This document shows, one piece after another, positions 1 through 6,353 of a stretch of 12,736 nucleotides of DNA (the stretch's first letter is position 1; each line of letters opens with the position of its first letter). Below the pieces are notes generated by a model. The model was not told the origin of the DNA and did not search any database. It saw only the letters and a list, made by a program, of their open reading frames with translations. Origin of the DNA: Acidimicrobiia bacterium (lineage in GTDB: Bacteria; Actinomycetota; Acidimicrobiia; Acidimicrobiales; Aldehydirespiratoraceae); the NCBI GenBank assembly GCA_022824605.1, contig JAJDZO010000010.1:1-12736 (forward strand). Reading direction: 5' to 3'. Position numbers and translations under genes: made by a program.

Positions 1-229
1 GACCAGGACCTGAGCTTCGAGTCTCTCTGCCACTAGCCGGATCAAGAGGCCGAGCAAACAGGCGAGCGAGCGCGCTCCATAAGGGCGAGGCTGTGGGCGG
101 CCATGCCGTGGTTTGGGCGGCCCTCAGGTCGCAGCGAACAAGAGCGGGAAACACCCCGCCCCGACGCGACAAACCTGCACCTGTCTGCGCGCCCTCCAAG
201 TCGTACCGATACTTTCAGGCGGCTGCAAC
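1..229. other. Upstream non-coding region, no recognised gene
   Basis: I recognise no gene here. The first frame is open from the left edge to a TAG at 34-36 (ending ...SFESLCH) and could be the tail of an upstream gene, but that is too short to judge. The stretch holds a 9-bp direct repeat, TGGGCGGCC, at 94-102 and 114-122 (20-bp period), and a small perfect hairpin, GCGGG (144-148) with CCCGC (155-159), without a T tract. It is best read as the promoter side of the B12 riboswitch that follows. Confidence 0.4.
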
Positions 230-232
230 CGC

Positions 233-238
233 TATGAT
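233..238 (+). promoter_or_regulatory. Candidate -10 box TATGAT ahead of the riboswitch
   Basis: TATGAT differs by one base from the consensus -10. It would place transcription start near 245, right at the 5' edge of the riboswitch core. There is no convincing TTGACA-like -35 about 17 bp upstream. A second TAnnnT element, TACTTT, lies at 210-215 and is an alternative. The assignment rests on position and sequence only. Confidence 0.35.
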
Positions 239-245
239 CTCGCAC

Positions 246-346
246 GCCGACAGGCAGCGAAGCCGGTGCGAACCCGGCACTGTCCCGCAGCGGTGATGCT
301 CGGCGGCTCCGGCCGCGGAGACGAGTCCGATCGCCTGGCTGCTGGC
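246..346 (+). ncRNA. Cobalamin riboswitch
   Basis: The conserved core of the cobalamin aptamer is directly readable: GAAGCCGGTGCGAA at 259-272, then CCGGCACTG and CCCGCAGCGGTGA up to about 296. A B12-box-like segment, GAGTCCGATCGCCTGGC, covers 323-339. Pairings visible by eye are GCCGG 262-266 with CCGGC 274-278, CAGGC 251-255 with GCCTG 333-337, GCC 246-248 with GGC 344-346, and a peripheral stem GCGGC 303-307 with GCCGC 312-316. The aptamer is compact. It sits about 90 nt upstream of the btuF start, as expected for B12-repressed corrinoid uptake. No T-tract terminator lies between aptamer and gene, so control is more likely at translation initiation. GGG 424-426 of the ribosome site could pair with CCC 431-433, but this is a weak hint. 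Confidence 0.9.
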
Positions 347-434
347 ATGACGATCCGACCCTCGAGGCAAGGGGAGGCTCGTGCGGTGGCACTCCCGCTG
401 CTCGGCCCCGAACTCGAGCAGAAGGGAGAACCCG

Positions 435-1496
435 ATGATCTGTTCCAACGCACGAGCCCGTCACCCGATACTGCGGCTGTTGTGCATGGCCACGATGATG
501 CTGCTGTTGGCCGCGGCCTGTGGCCGCGATGACAGCGACGACAATGCTGACAGTGCTGCACAGGCGCCTGCCACCACGGTCGCATCGACCACCGCCGCTC
601 CGTCGCCGGACCCCGTCGAGGAACCCGTCACGACGACAACGCAGGCACCTGCGCCGACGACAACGCAGGCCGCGGCGACGGCGACAACGACGGAGCCGGC
701 GGCCGCGCTCGACGAGGTGGAGCCCGCCTATCAGCGCATTGTCTCGATCTCGCCGACCGGTACTGAGTTCTTGTACGCCATCGGCGCCGGCGACCGGGTG
801 GTTGCCGTCGACTCCTACTCGTACTACCCGGCCGAGACGCCCGTCACCGACCTCAGCGGATTCAATCCCAACATCGAGGCCATCGCCTCATACGAGCCTG
901 ATCTGGTGGTGATGGGTTCCGACGGTGATGTCATCGCCAGTCTCGAGACGCTCGGCATCTCCACTCTCGTCATCGACGCGCCCGCCACCTTCGAGGACGT
1001 GTATGGCCAGATCGACCGCTTCGGAGAGACCCTCGGCCAACAAGTGGAGGCGGCGCAGCTCATCGCAGACATGCAGGAACGGATCGCGGAGCTGATCGAA
1101 GCCGCGCCCGACGCCACCGGTCTCACCTATTACCACGAGCTGACCGACTCGCTGTATTCGGTGACCAGCGGCACATTCGTCGGACACGTGTACTCGCTGT
1201 TCGGCCTCACCAACGTGGCCGATCCCGCTGACGACGGCGGGTCCGGCTATCCGCAACTCAGCGAGGAGTACCTACTCGACGCCGATCCGGACCTGATCTT
1301 CCTCGCCGACACGCTGTGTTGTGGCCAGAACGCTGAGACGGTTGCGGCCCGGCCCGGCTGGGAGTTGCTGAGCGCGGTCCGCGACGGCCATGTCGTCGAG
1401 CTGAACGACGACATCGTGTCGAGGTGGGGGCCGCGACTCGTGGAGTTCATCGAGGCGATCTCCGACGCGTTGACGGACGTCGGCACCACGAACTGA
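435..1496 (+). CDS. btuF: Cobalamin/corrinoid ABC transporter substrate-binding lipoprotein
   Basis: This is probably the extracytoplasmic receptor that hands corrinoids to the BtuCD transporter (periplasmic-binding-protein class III, BtuF/FecB-like). The ATG at 435 is chosen because GAAGGGAG lies just upstream; an in-frame GTG at 381 has no such site and would put 18 polar residues before the signal peptide. The product has 353 residues. A hydrophobic signal segment (about 12-28) ends in a lipobox-like LAAAC with lipid-accepting Cys29. A Thr/Ala/Pro/Gln linker covers about 38-93. The binding domain starts near 98 with IVSISPTGTEFLYAIGAGDR, then an ASYEPDLVV element, and ends with a typical RWGPRLVEFIEAI helix. 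Cys295-Cys296 (LADTLCCGQ) are adjacent. The family also binds haem and siderophores; corrinoid specificity is inferred from the riboswitch and the cob neighbours. Confidence 0.9.
   Translation: MICSNARARHPILRLLCMATMMLLLAAACGRDDSDDNADSAAQAPATTVASTTAAPSPDPVEEPVTTTTQAPAPTTTQAAATATTTEPAAALDEVEPAYQRIVSISPTGTEFLYAIGAGDRVVAVDSYSYYPAETPVTDLSGFNPNIEAIASYEPDLVVMGSDGDVIASLETLGISTLVIDAPATFEDVYGQIDRFGETLGQQVEAAQLIADMQERIAELIEAAPDATGLTYYHELTDSLYSVTSGTFVGHVYSLFGLTNVADPADDGGSGYPQLSEEYLLDADPDLIFLADTLCCGQNAETVAARPGWELLSAVRDGHVVELNDDIVSRWGPRLVEFIEAISDALTDVGTTN
631..670 (+). repeat. Short tandem repeat in the btuF linker (24-bp period)
   Basis: The 16-bp string CGACGACAACGCAGGC occurs at 631-646 and again at 655-670, in the same reading frame. 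It encodes TTTQAPAP followed by TTTQAAAT. It lies in the low-complexity spacer between the lipid anchor and the binding domain, where repeat-number change would alter spacer length without touching the fold. Confidence 0.6.
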
Positions 1497-1498
1497 TC

Positions 1499-1519
1499 AG
1501 AGCCTGCGACGACGGCTCT
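1499..1519 (+). other. Small hairpin between btuF and btuC
   Basis: AGAGCC (1499-1504) and GGCTCT (1514-1519) form a perfect 6-bp stem with a 9-nt loop, starting 3 nt after the btuF stop. There is no T tract, so a full terminator is unlikely. Such structures between a binding-protein gene and its permease often stabilise the upstream message and favour excess binding protein. That role here is inference. Confidence 0.3.
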
Positions 1520-1544
1520 CGAACTGCGCCGATATTCGATTCCA

Positions 1545-2642
1545 GTGACAAGCGCATCCGCCGCCTCCGCCGCTTCGGTCGATGCCGCCGCCGGCGACGC
1601 CAACGACGACGTGCGGGCCTCCGGGCTCGGGATCGGCGCGCTGATGACCGCGTTGGCGGCGGTGGTGGTGGCCGTCGTGGCAGGCCTGACCGTGGGGCCG
1701 GTCGGCATCCCCGCACATCGGGTGGTGATGGAACTCGCGGACGCGCTGCCCGGGGTGACTGCCGATTCGGGGCTCAGCGACGCTCATGCAGCCATCGTCA
1801 CCAACATCCGATTGCCCCGCGTCGTGCTGGGACTGCTGGTCGGCGCCACCTTGTCTGTCAGCGGCGCGACCTATCAGGCGGCCTTCCGCAACCCGCTGGC
1901 CGACCCCTACCTGCTCGGGATCGCCGCCGGGGCCGGCCTCGGAGCGACCGTCGCCATCGTCAACAACGCCGGTGACGGCGCCGGCCTGTTCGACCCGGTC
2001 CCGCTGGCCGCCTTCGCCGGGGCGATCGTGGCGGTGGTGGCCGCCTTCGCGGCGGGACACCTCGGCGGACGATCAACCGCTTCGCTGATCCTGGCAGGCA
2101 TCGCGGTGGCCAGCTTCCTGGGCGCATGCCAGACGTACATGCTGCAAGCCAACAACGACGCCTTCCGCAAGATCTTCGCCTGGATCCTGGGCCGGATCGC
2201 AACCTCGGGCTGGTCCGAACCCGCCTTGCTGGCGCCGTATTTCCTGGTGACCACGGTGGTGGTTCTACGCTACCGGCGCGCCCTCGACGTGCTCGCCGTG
2301 GGCGACGACGAGGCCGCGGCACTGGGACTCGAGCCCCGAGTAGTCCGCACGGTCGTGGTGCTCGCCGCGTCGCTGGGAACCGCGGCGGCCGTCTCGGTGA
2401 GCGGCCTCATCGGCTTCGTCGGGATCATCGTCCCTCACGCGGTGCGGTTGGTGTTCGGCACGAGCAATCGAGCGGTGCTCCCGCTGTCGGTGCTGTTCGG
2501 GGCTGCGTTCATGGTCTTGGCCGACCTTGTAGCCCGGACTGTGCTGTCGCCCGCTGAGTTGCCGATCGGTGTGGTCACAGCCTTCTTGGGCGCGCCCTTC
2601 TTCGTGTTTGTGTTGCGCACCAGCCGTCGGGAGATCTGGTGA
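1545..2642 (+). CDS. btuC: Corrinoid ABC transporter permease (FecCD/BtuC family)
   Basis: This is the membrane subunit that dimerises to form the corrinoid channel. The product has 365 residues, slightly longer than the usual 330-350 because of a polar Ala/Asp-rich N-terminus (about 1-28). It has many hydrophobic segments, consistent with the roughly ten-helix fold. Family hallmarks are NIRLPRVVLGLLVGATLSVSG followed by YQAAFRNPLADPYLLGIAAG, and later GLIGFVGIIVPHAVRL plus a C-terminal ELPIGVVTAFLGAPFF. The start is GTG at 1545, with no clear ribosome site. A GTG at 1611 is possible but would remove only non-conserved residues. It follows btuF by 48 nt, and its stop overlaps the btuD start by 4 nt, so the two are translationally coupled. 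Confidence 0.93.
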   Translation: MTSASAASAASVDAAAGDANDDVRASGLGIGALMTALAAVVVAVVAGLTVGPVGIPAHRVVMELADALPGVTADSGLSDAHAAIVTNIRLPRVVLGLLVGATLSVSGATYQAAFRNPLADPYLLGIAAGAGLGATVAIVNNAGDGAGLFDPVPLAAFAGAIVAVVAAFAAGHLGGRSTASLILAGIAVASFLGACQTYMLQANNDAFRKIFAWILGRIATSGWSEPALLAPYFLVTTVVVLRYRRALDVLAVGDDEAAALGLEPRVVRTVVVLAASLGTAAAVSVSGLIGFVGIIVPHAVRLVFGTSNRAVLPLSVLFGAAFMVLADLVARTVLSPAELPIGVVTAFLGAPFFVFVLRTSRREIW

Positions 2643-3445
2643 GCACCGCGGTGGACGTGGAGTCCCTGAATGTGAGCCTCGACGGGACAAAGGTGCTGCG
2701 AGGCGTGGACCTGACGGTCGAGGCGGGCGAATGGGTGAACATCGTCGGTCCCAACGGAGCGGGCAAGACCACGCTGCTGCGGGCGATGCTCGGTCTGGTC
2801 GATTACGAGGGACGGGTGAGGGTCGACGGGTTCGCCAGTCAACGCCGCGCCGCTCGGGCAAGAACAGTCGCCTATGTGCCGCAGACCCCGGTTGTGCCTC
2901 GGGGAATGCTCGTCAATGACTATGTGCTGCTGGGGCGTACCCCTCACCGCAGCGTGTTCTCGGCCGAGACGGCCGCCGACCGCCGAATCGCGGCGGAGGT
3001 GCTGGATCGCCTCGACCTGCGCGGCTTCGGCGACCGGGCGGTTCAGTCGCTGTCGGGCGGTGAACGCCAGCGTGCTCTGCTCGCCCGGGCGCTCGCTCAG
3101 CAGACCAGCGTGCTGTTGCTGGACGAGCCGACTACCGCCCTTGATCTGGGGCACCAGCAGGAGGTGTTGGAACTGGTGAACGCGTTGCAGCGCGAGCGTC
3201 GCCTGACCGTCGTCGCGACGCTGCACGACCTGACGCTGGCTGCCCGCTACGGCGATCGGGTGGCCGTGCTTGCCGACGGTCGGATCACGCAGTGCGGGCC
3301 GCCACGGCAGGTGCTCACCGCGAAGATCATCGCCGAGCAGTTCGGTGCCCAGGTGCGCGTCCTCGACGACCCCGACGGACCGGTGATTGTGCCCTCGACG
3401 GGCCATCGAAGAGAATCGATCAACAACAACGGGAGGCAACCATGA
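2639..3445 (+). CDS. btuD: Corrinoid ABC transporter ATP-binding protein
   Basis: This is the cytoplasmic ATPase that powers BtuC-type import. The product has 268 residues. Walker A is GPNGAGKTT (37-45), the Q-loop is Gln82 (VPQTP), the signature is LSGGERQR (138-145), Walker B is LLLDEP (159-164) followed by TTALDL, and the H-loop is His196 (ATLHDL). All catalytic motifs are intact. The short C-terminal tail is polar (RRESINNNGRQP). The GTG start shares four bases (GTGA) with the btuC stop, and its own stop overlaps the cobO start as ATGA. By sequence alone it could serve any FecCD-type iron or B12 importer; the gene context gives the substrate. Confidence 0.93.
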   Translation: MSTAVDVESLNVSLDGTKVLRGVDLTVEAGEWVNIVGPNGAGKTTLLRAMLGLVDYEGRVRVDGFASQRRAARARTVAYVPQTPVVPRGMLVNDYVLLGRTPHRSVFSAETAADRRIAAEVLDRLDLRGFGDRAVQSLSGGERQRALLARALAQQTSVLLLDEPTTALDLGHQQEVLELVNALQRERRLTVVATLHDLTLAARYGDRVAVLADGRITQCGPPRQVLTAKIIAEQFGAQVRVLDDPDGPVIVPSTGHRRESINNNGRQP

Positions 3446-4023
3446 CTACATCGACAACCGCCGACTCACCCCCCACCGACGATCCGCGACCCGACGGCCT
3501 GCGCGTGGCGCGCAGCCTGGTGGTGGTGTTCACCGGCCACGGCAAGGGCAAGTCGTCGGCGGCTTTCGGCACCGCACTGCGGGCCAGGGCGCGCCAGTGG
3601 CCGGTAGCGGTGGTGCAGTTCCTCAAGTCCGACAACTGGGTGACGGGCGAGCAGCTGATGGCCGAGCCGCTCGGCATGGAGTTCTGGTCGCTCGGTGAGG
3701 GTTTCACCTGGAACAGCGACGACCTGACCCGCGACGAGGCGGTGGCCCAGGAGGCCTGGCGTCACGGCAAGGCGCTGGTGCAGGCGGGAACCCACCGGCT
3801 AGTCGTCTTCGACGAGATCACCTACCCCCTCAACTGGGGCTGGATCGACGCGTCGGATGTCGAAGCGACCTTTCGTGACCGTCCCGAGCGAGTGTCGTTG
3901 GTGCTGACCGGACGCGACGCTCCGCAGTGGATGGTCGATCTGGCCGACACCGTCACCGAGATGCAGAAGGTCAGCCACGTCTATGACCGCGGCGTCCGCG
4001 CCAAGAAGGGCATCGACTACTGA
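3442..4023 (+). CDS. cobO: Corrinoid adenosyltransferase (CobA/CobO/BtuR type)
   Basis: The enzyme transfers the 5'-deoxyadenosyl group of ATP to reduced corrinoid cobalt, making adenosylcobalamin or its precursors. The ATG at 3442 has GGGAGG at 3431-3436 and overlaps the btuD stop by 4 nt. The product has 193 residues with a polar Thr/Pro/Asp N-terminus. The P-loop is GHGKGKSS (32-39), followed by FDEITYPLNWGW, LTGRDAP and TEMQKVSHVYDRGV. The C-terminus AKKGIDY is the usual family ending. Coupling to the uptake genes suggests that imported corrinoid is adenosylated on entry, under the same riboswitch. It is clearly the CobA/CobO family, not the unrelated PduO or EutT types. Confidence 0.95.
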   Translation: MTTSTTADSPPTDDPRPDGLRVARSLVVVFTGHGKGKSSAAFGTALRARARQWPVAVVQFLKSDNWVTGEQLMAEPLGMEFWSLGEGFTWNSDDLTRDEAVAQEAWRHGKALVQAGTHRLVVFDEITYPLNWGWIDASDVEATFRDRPERVSLVLTGRDAPQWMVDLADTVTEMQKVSHVYDRGVRAKKGIDY

Positions 4024-4071
4024 GAGGGCTCGGCGTCCTCACCGTTTCGCTATGGCAACACCAAGGGCTCA

Positions 4072-4094
4072 AGTGTCGTCGGGTTTACGACACT
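4072..4094. terminator. Possible bidirectional terminator hairpin between cobO and cobQ
   Basis: AGTGTCGT (4072-4079) and ACGACACT (4087-4094) are perfect reverse complements with a 7-nt loop. The hairpin lies in the 61-nt gap between the convergent genes and covers the cobQ stop codon (4085-4087). No clear T run follows on either strand, so intrinsic termination would be weak. Confidence 0.4.
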
Positions 4095-5623
4095 CCCATG
4101 ATGTCCAGCAACGCGGGCATGTCGAGACATTCCTCCATGGCGTCGGCGACGATGTCGAACTGCCTGTCTCGACGTTCGCGGAACGGCACAGGATCCGGGT
4201 CGTAGCGGCAATCGTTCAACGCGGCCACATGGGTGAGGAACGCCCGACGGAAGTCGTCGCTCTCGAACAGGCCGTGCAGCGTTGTGCCGTAGACCTCGCC
4301 GGCGCTCCAGCCTTCGGGCTCCTGGTTGAACCAGAGCCACGGCGTCGCCGTGCCGCCGGGTGTGCGACGAACCCGACCGTGGTGGATCTGGTATCCCGAG
4401 ACCGCGGCACCGAACGCGGTTCCGCTCGTGCGGTCGAGCAGTTTGTCGTGCTCGAAGCGGGTCTCGACATCGAGCAGACCCATGCCCTCGACCACGCCGA
4501 GGCCGGATTCAACATCGTCGTCAATGACCCGGCCCAGCATCTGGTAGCCGCCGCAGATGCCCAATACGACGCTGCGGCGGTCGTGCGCGGCGGCCGCCAC
4601 CGCCTGGTCGAGGCCGCGCCAGCGCATCCACTCCAGGTCGGCCGCGGTGGCCTTGGAACCGCCCAGGACGATCAAGTCCGGGTGTCCCAGCTCCCTGACG
4701 GAGCGCACGAACCGAAGCGATACGTCACCCTCGTGGGCCAAGGGGTCCAGGTCGGTGAAGTTCGACAAGCAGGGGTACGCGATCACGGCGACACTGAGTC
4801 GAGCGCTGTCGGGGTGCACGCCGGTTCGGTGGGTGCGGGACCGCTCGGTGCCGGAGGTGACGACCGGCATTTCACGCAGAGCCACGGAGTCCTCCGCGTC
4901 GATGCGCACGTCTTCGAGCATGGGCAGCACCCCGAGGGTCGGAACTCCGCATCGCTGTTCGAGATCGGAGGTTGCGTCGCCGAGAAGCTGGGGGTCGCCG
5001 CGGAACTTGTTGATGACGAAGCCGCGCACCAGACGGCGCTGCTCCGGCGACAGCAGTTCGACCGTGCCGTACAGCGAGGCGAACACTCCGCCCAGATCGA
5101 TGTCGCCGACAACGACCGCGTTCATGCCGCCACGTTCGGCGACCCTCAGATTGACGATGTCGGTCGGGGCCAGGTTGATCTCCGCGGGGCTTCCGGCGCC
5201 TTCGGCCACGACGGCGTCGAAGTTCCGGCGCAGCCGTGCCAACGAGTCGAGGACCATCTCGAACAGTTCCGGTTTGTGGTGGTGGTACTCCGCTGCACTC
5301 ATCGTCGCGAACGGTCGGCCGTTGACCACCACCTGAGCGTCCGTGTCCGACGTCGGCTTGATGAGGACCGGGTTCATGTCGACGGTGGCTTCCACACCGG
5401 CGGCTTGGGCCTGACTGAACTGCGCCCGGCCGATCTCGTGGCCGCTGAGGGTCACCGCCGAGTTCAGGGCCATGTTCTGCGACTTGAACGGAGCGACTCG
5501 CAGCCCCCGTCGTGCGAGCAGTCGGCAAAGACCCGCGACGAGGGTCGACTTGCCCGCGTTCGAGGCGGTCCCGCACACCATCAGGGCTGGCGCGAGGCCC
5601 GACGATGGCGCAGGGACGGCCAT
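4085..5623 (-). CDS. cobQ: Cobyric acid synthase (glutamine-hydrolysing)
   Basis: The enzyme amidates the b, d, e and g carboxyls of adenosylcobyrinic acid a,c-diamide, using glutamine and ATP, to give cobyric acid. An N-terminal dethiobiotin-synthetase-like domain opens with CGTASNAGKST (P-loop about 17-27), then FKSQNMALNS, IGRAQ and MNPVLIKP. A C-terminal class I amidotransferase domain carries nucleophile Cys about 357 (LGICGGYQMLG), a YQIHHGR segment and the triad His about 450 (TTLHGLFE). I chose ATG at 5623 (512 residues); an in-frame TTG at 5638 would add five residues, and neither has a visible ribosome site, so a leaderless message is possible. It runs opposite to the other cob genes, convergent with cobO and divergent from cobU. 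It is CobQ rather than CobB, given the order of domains and the SQNMALNS segment. Confidence 0.95.
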   Translation of the reverse strand: MAVPAPSSGLAPALMVCGTASNAGKSTLVAGLCRLLARRGLRVAPFKSQNMALNSAVTLSGHEIGRAQFSQAQAAGVEATVDMNPVLIKPTSDTDAQVVVNGRPFATMSAAEYHHHKPELFEMVLDSLARLRRNFDAVVAEGAGSPAEINLAPTDIVNLRVAERGGMNAVVVGDIDLGGVFASLYGTVELLSPEQRRLVRGFVINKFRGDPQLLGDATSDLEQRCGVPTLGVLPMLEDVRIDAEDSVALREMPVVTSGTERSRTHRTGVHPDSARLSVAVIAYPCLSNFTDLDPLAHEGDVSLRFVRSVRELGHPDLIVLGGSKATAADLEWMRWRGLDQAVAAAAHDRRSVVLGICGGYQMLGRVIDDDVESGLGVVEGMGLLDVETRFEHDKLLDRTSGTAFGAAVSGYQIHHGRVRRTPGGTATPWLWFNQEPEGWSAGEVYGTTLHGLFESDDFRRAFLTHVAALNDCRYDPDPVPFRERRDRQFDIVADAMEECLDMPALLDIMGVS

Positions 5624-5807
5624 CGCGGCAGCGTACAACCGGGCCGTGTGGGGTTAGTCTCGCTCGGCGGCCATTGCGATGGCTACTCCGTATCCGGGCC
5701 GGATTCTGCCCAAGAAGGGAATCGACTTCTGATGCCGGATCCGAACCGGCCATGAGCCCCTCAGCACGAACTTCTGTCGGCGATGACGGATCCAGAGGCC
5801 CGGCCCG
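5624..5807. promoter_or_regulatory. Divergent cobQ/cobU intergenic region
   Basis: This 184-nt gap must hold the promoters for cobQ (leftward) and the cobU-cobT-cobS unit (rightward). I searched it for a second cobalamin riboswitch and found neither the AAGCCGGTG core nor a B12 box. It contains a short ORF with a CobO-like tail (separate entry) and a 5-bp hairpin, GCCGG 5734-5738 with CCGGC 5746-5750. No confident -10/-35 pair was found. Confidence 0.35.
5658..5732 (+). pseudogene. Short ORF resembling the CobO C-terminus (possible remnant)
   Basis: After a TAG at 5655-5657 this frame is open for 24 codons, with an ATG at 5679 that would give a 17-residue peptide. The peptide ends PYPGRILPKKGIDF and then TGA. 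CobO-family proteins commonly end in the pattern HP(Y/F)-x-x-G-I-x-A-x-x-G-I-(D/E)-(F/Y), and the intact CobO in this window ends AKKGIDY. At DNA level the last eight codons match the end of cobO here at most bases. It may be the last scrap of a decayed second adenosyltransferase gene, a microprotein, or chance. No ribosome site is visible, and sequence upstream does not continue the similarity. Confidence 0.2.
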
Positions 5808-6347
5808 TTGACGCTGACCGTGTTTACCGGCGGTGTCCGGTCGGGCAAGTCGGATGCGGCGCTCACCGCGGCGGCCGCCTCGGGCGTGCCGGTGACATTC
5901 ATCGCCACGGCTGAACCGGGCGATGAGGAGATGACCGAGCGCATCGCTCGGCACCGGGCTCAGCGGCCGGCCGGCTGGACGACCCTGGAGGCGACCCACG
6001 ACCTGATTGGGGCCGTGCGGACGGTTGACCCGGCCGACATGATCATCGTGGACTGCTTGGCGATCTGGGTGAGCAACCGGATGCTGGATGACCCCCCGGC
6101 GCCGGGCGAACAGCTGGTCGAGGAGGCTGGGTGCCTGGCCCGTGAGCTGGCGGTCCGACCCGGCCGGTCGCTGGTGGTGACCAACGAGGTCGGCTCGGGC
6201 GTGGTGCCGCCAACCCCGCTGGGACGCGACTTTCGGGATCTGCTGGGGGTGGTCAACCAGGCGGTGGTTCGGGCCGCGGACAACGCCTACCTGGTGGTCG
6301 CGGGCCGGCTGCTGCCGCTCGTCGATCCGGCGGACGGGCTGAGGTAG
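5808..6347 (+). CDS. cobU: Adenosylcobinamide kinase / adenosylcobinamide-phosphate guanylyltransferase
   Basis: This bifunctional enzyme phosphorylates adenosylcobinamide and then adds GMP, giving AdoCbi-GDP for CobS. The product has 179 residues, typical for the family. The P-loop is GGVRSGKS (8-15). His49 in ERIARHRAQRP matches the guanylylated histidine of characterised CobU. Then come MIIVDCLAIWVSN and VTNEVGSGVVPPTPLGRDFRD, with a C-terminal VVAGRLLPL. The start is TTG at 5808, since the frame is closed upstream by a TGA at 5784 and no ATG or GTG precedes the conserved TVFTGGVRSGKS. AGAGG at 5794-5798 is a suitable ribosome site. cobT follows after 6 nt, so they form one unit. Confidence 0.94.
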   Translation: MTLTVFTGGVRSGKSDAALTAAAASGVPVTFIATAEPGDEEMTERIARHRAQRPAGWTTLEATHDLIGAVRTVDPADMIIVDCLAIWVSNRMLDDPPAPGEQLVEEAGCLARELAVRPGRSLVVTNEVGSGVVPPTPLGRDFRDLLGVVNQAVVRAADNAYLVVAGRLLPLVDPADGLR

Positions 6348-6353
6348 CGCCCG

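Noticed and set aside
381..434. GTG at 381 as an earlier btuF start
   Set aside because: No ribosome site precedes it and it adds a charged leader before the signal peptide; ATG 435 has GAAGGGAG upstream.
42..585. Several 100-140-codon frames over the riboswitch region
   Set aside because: They cross the conserved riboswitch and the btuF start and encode low-complexity Arg/Ser/Pro-rich sequence.
2435..3439. 334-codon minus-strand frame opposite btuD
   Set aside because: Shadow of btuD, which has every ABC ATPase motif in place.
5624..5638. TTG at 5638 as the cobQ start
   Set aside because: It adds only five residues without a ribosome site; ATG at 5623 was preferred, though the choice is not certain.
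3983..5755. 590-codon open frame on the plus strand across cobQ
   Set aside because: It is antisense to a clearly conserved cobQ, has no recognisable domain, and long antisense frames are expected in GC-rich DNA.
5624..5807. Second cobalamin riboswitch in front of cobU or cobQ
   Set aside because: Neither the conserved AAGCCGGTG core nor a B12 box is present on either strand.
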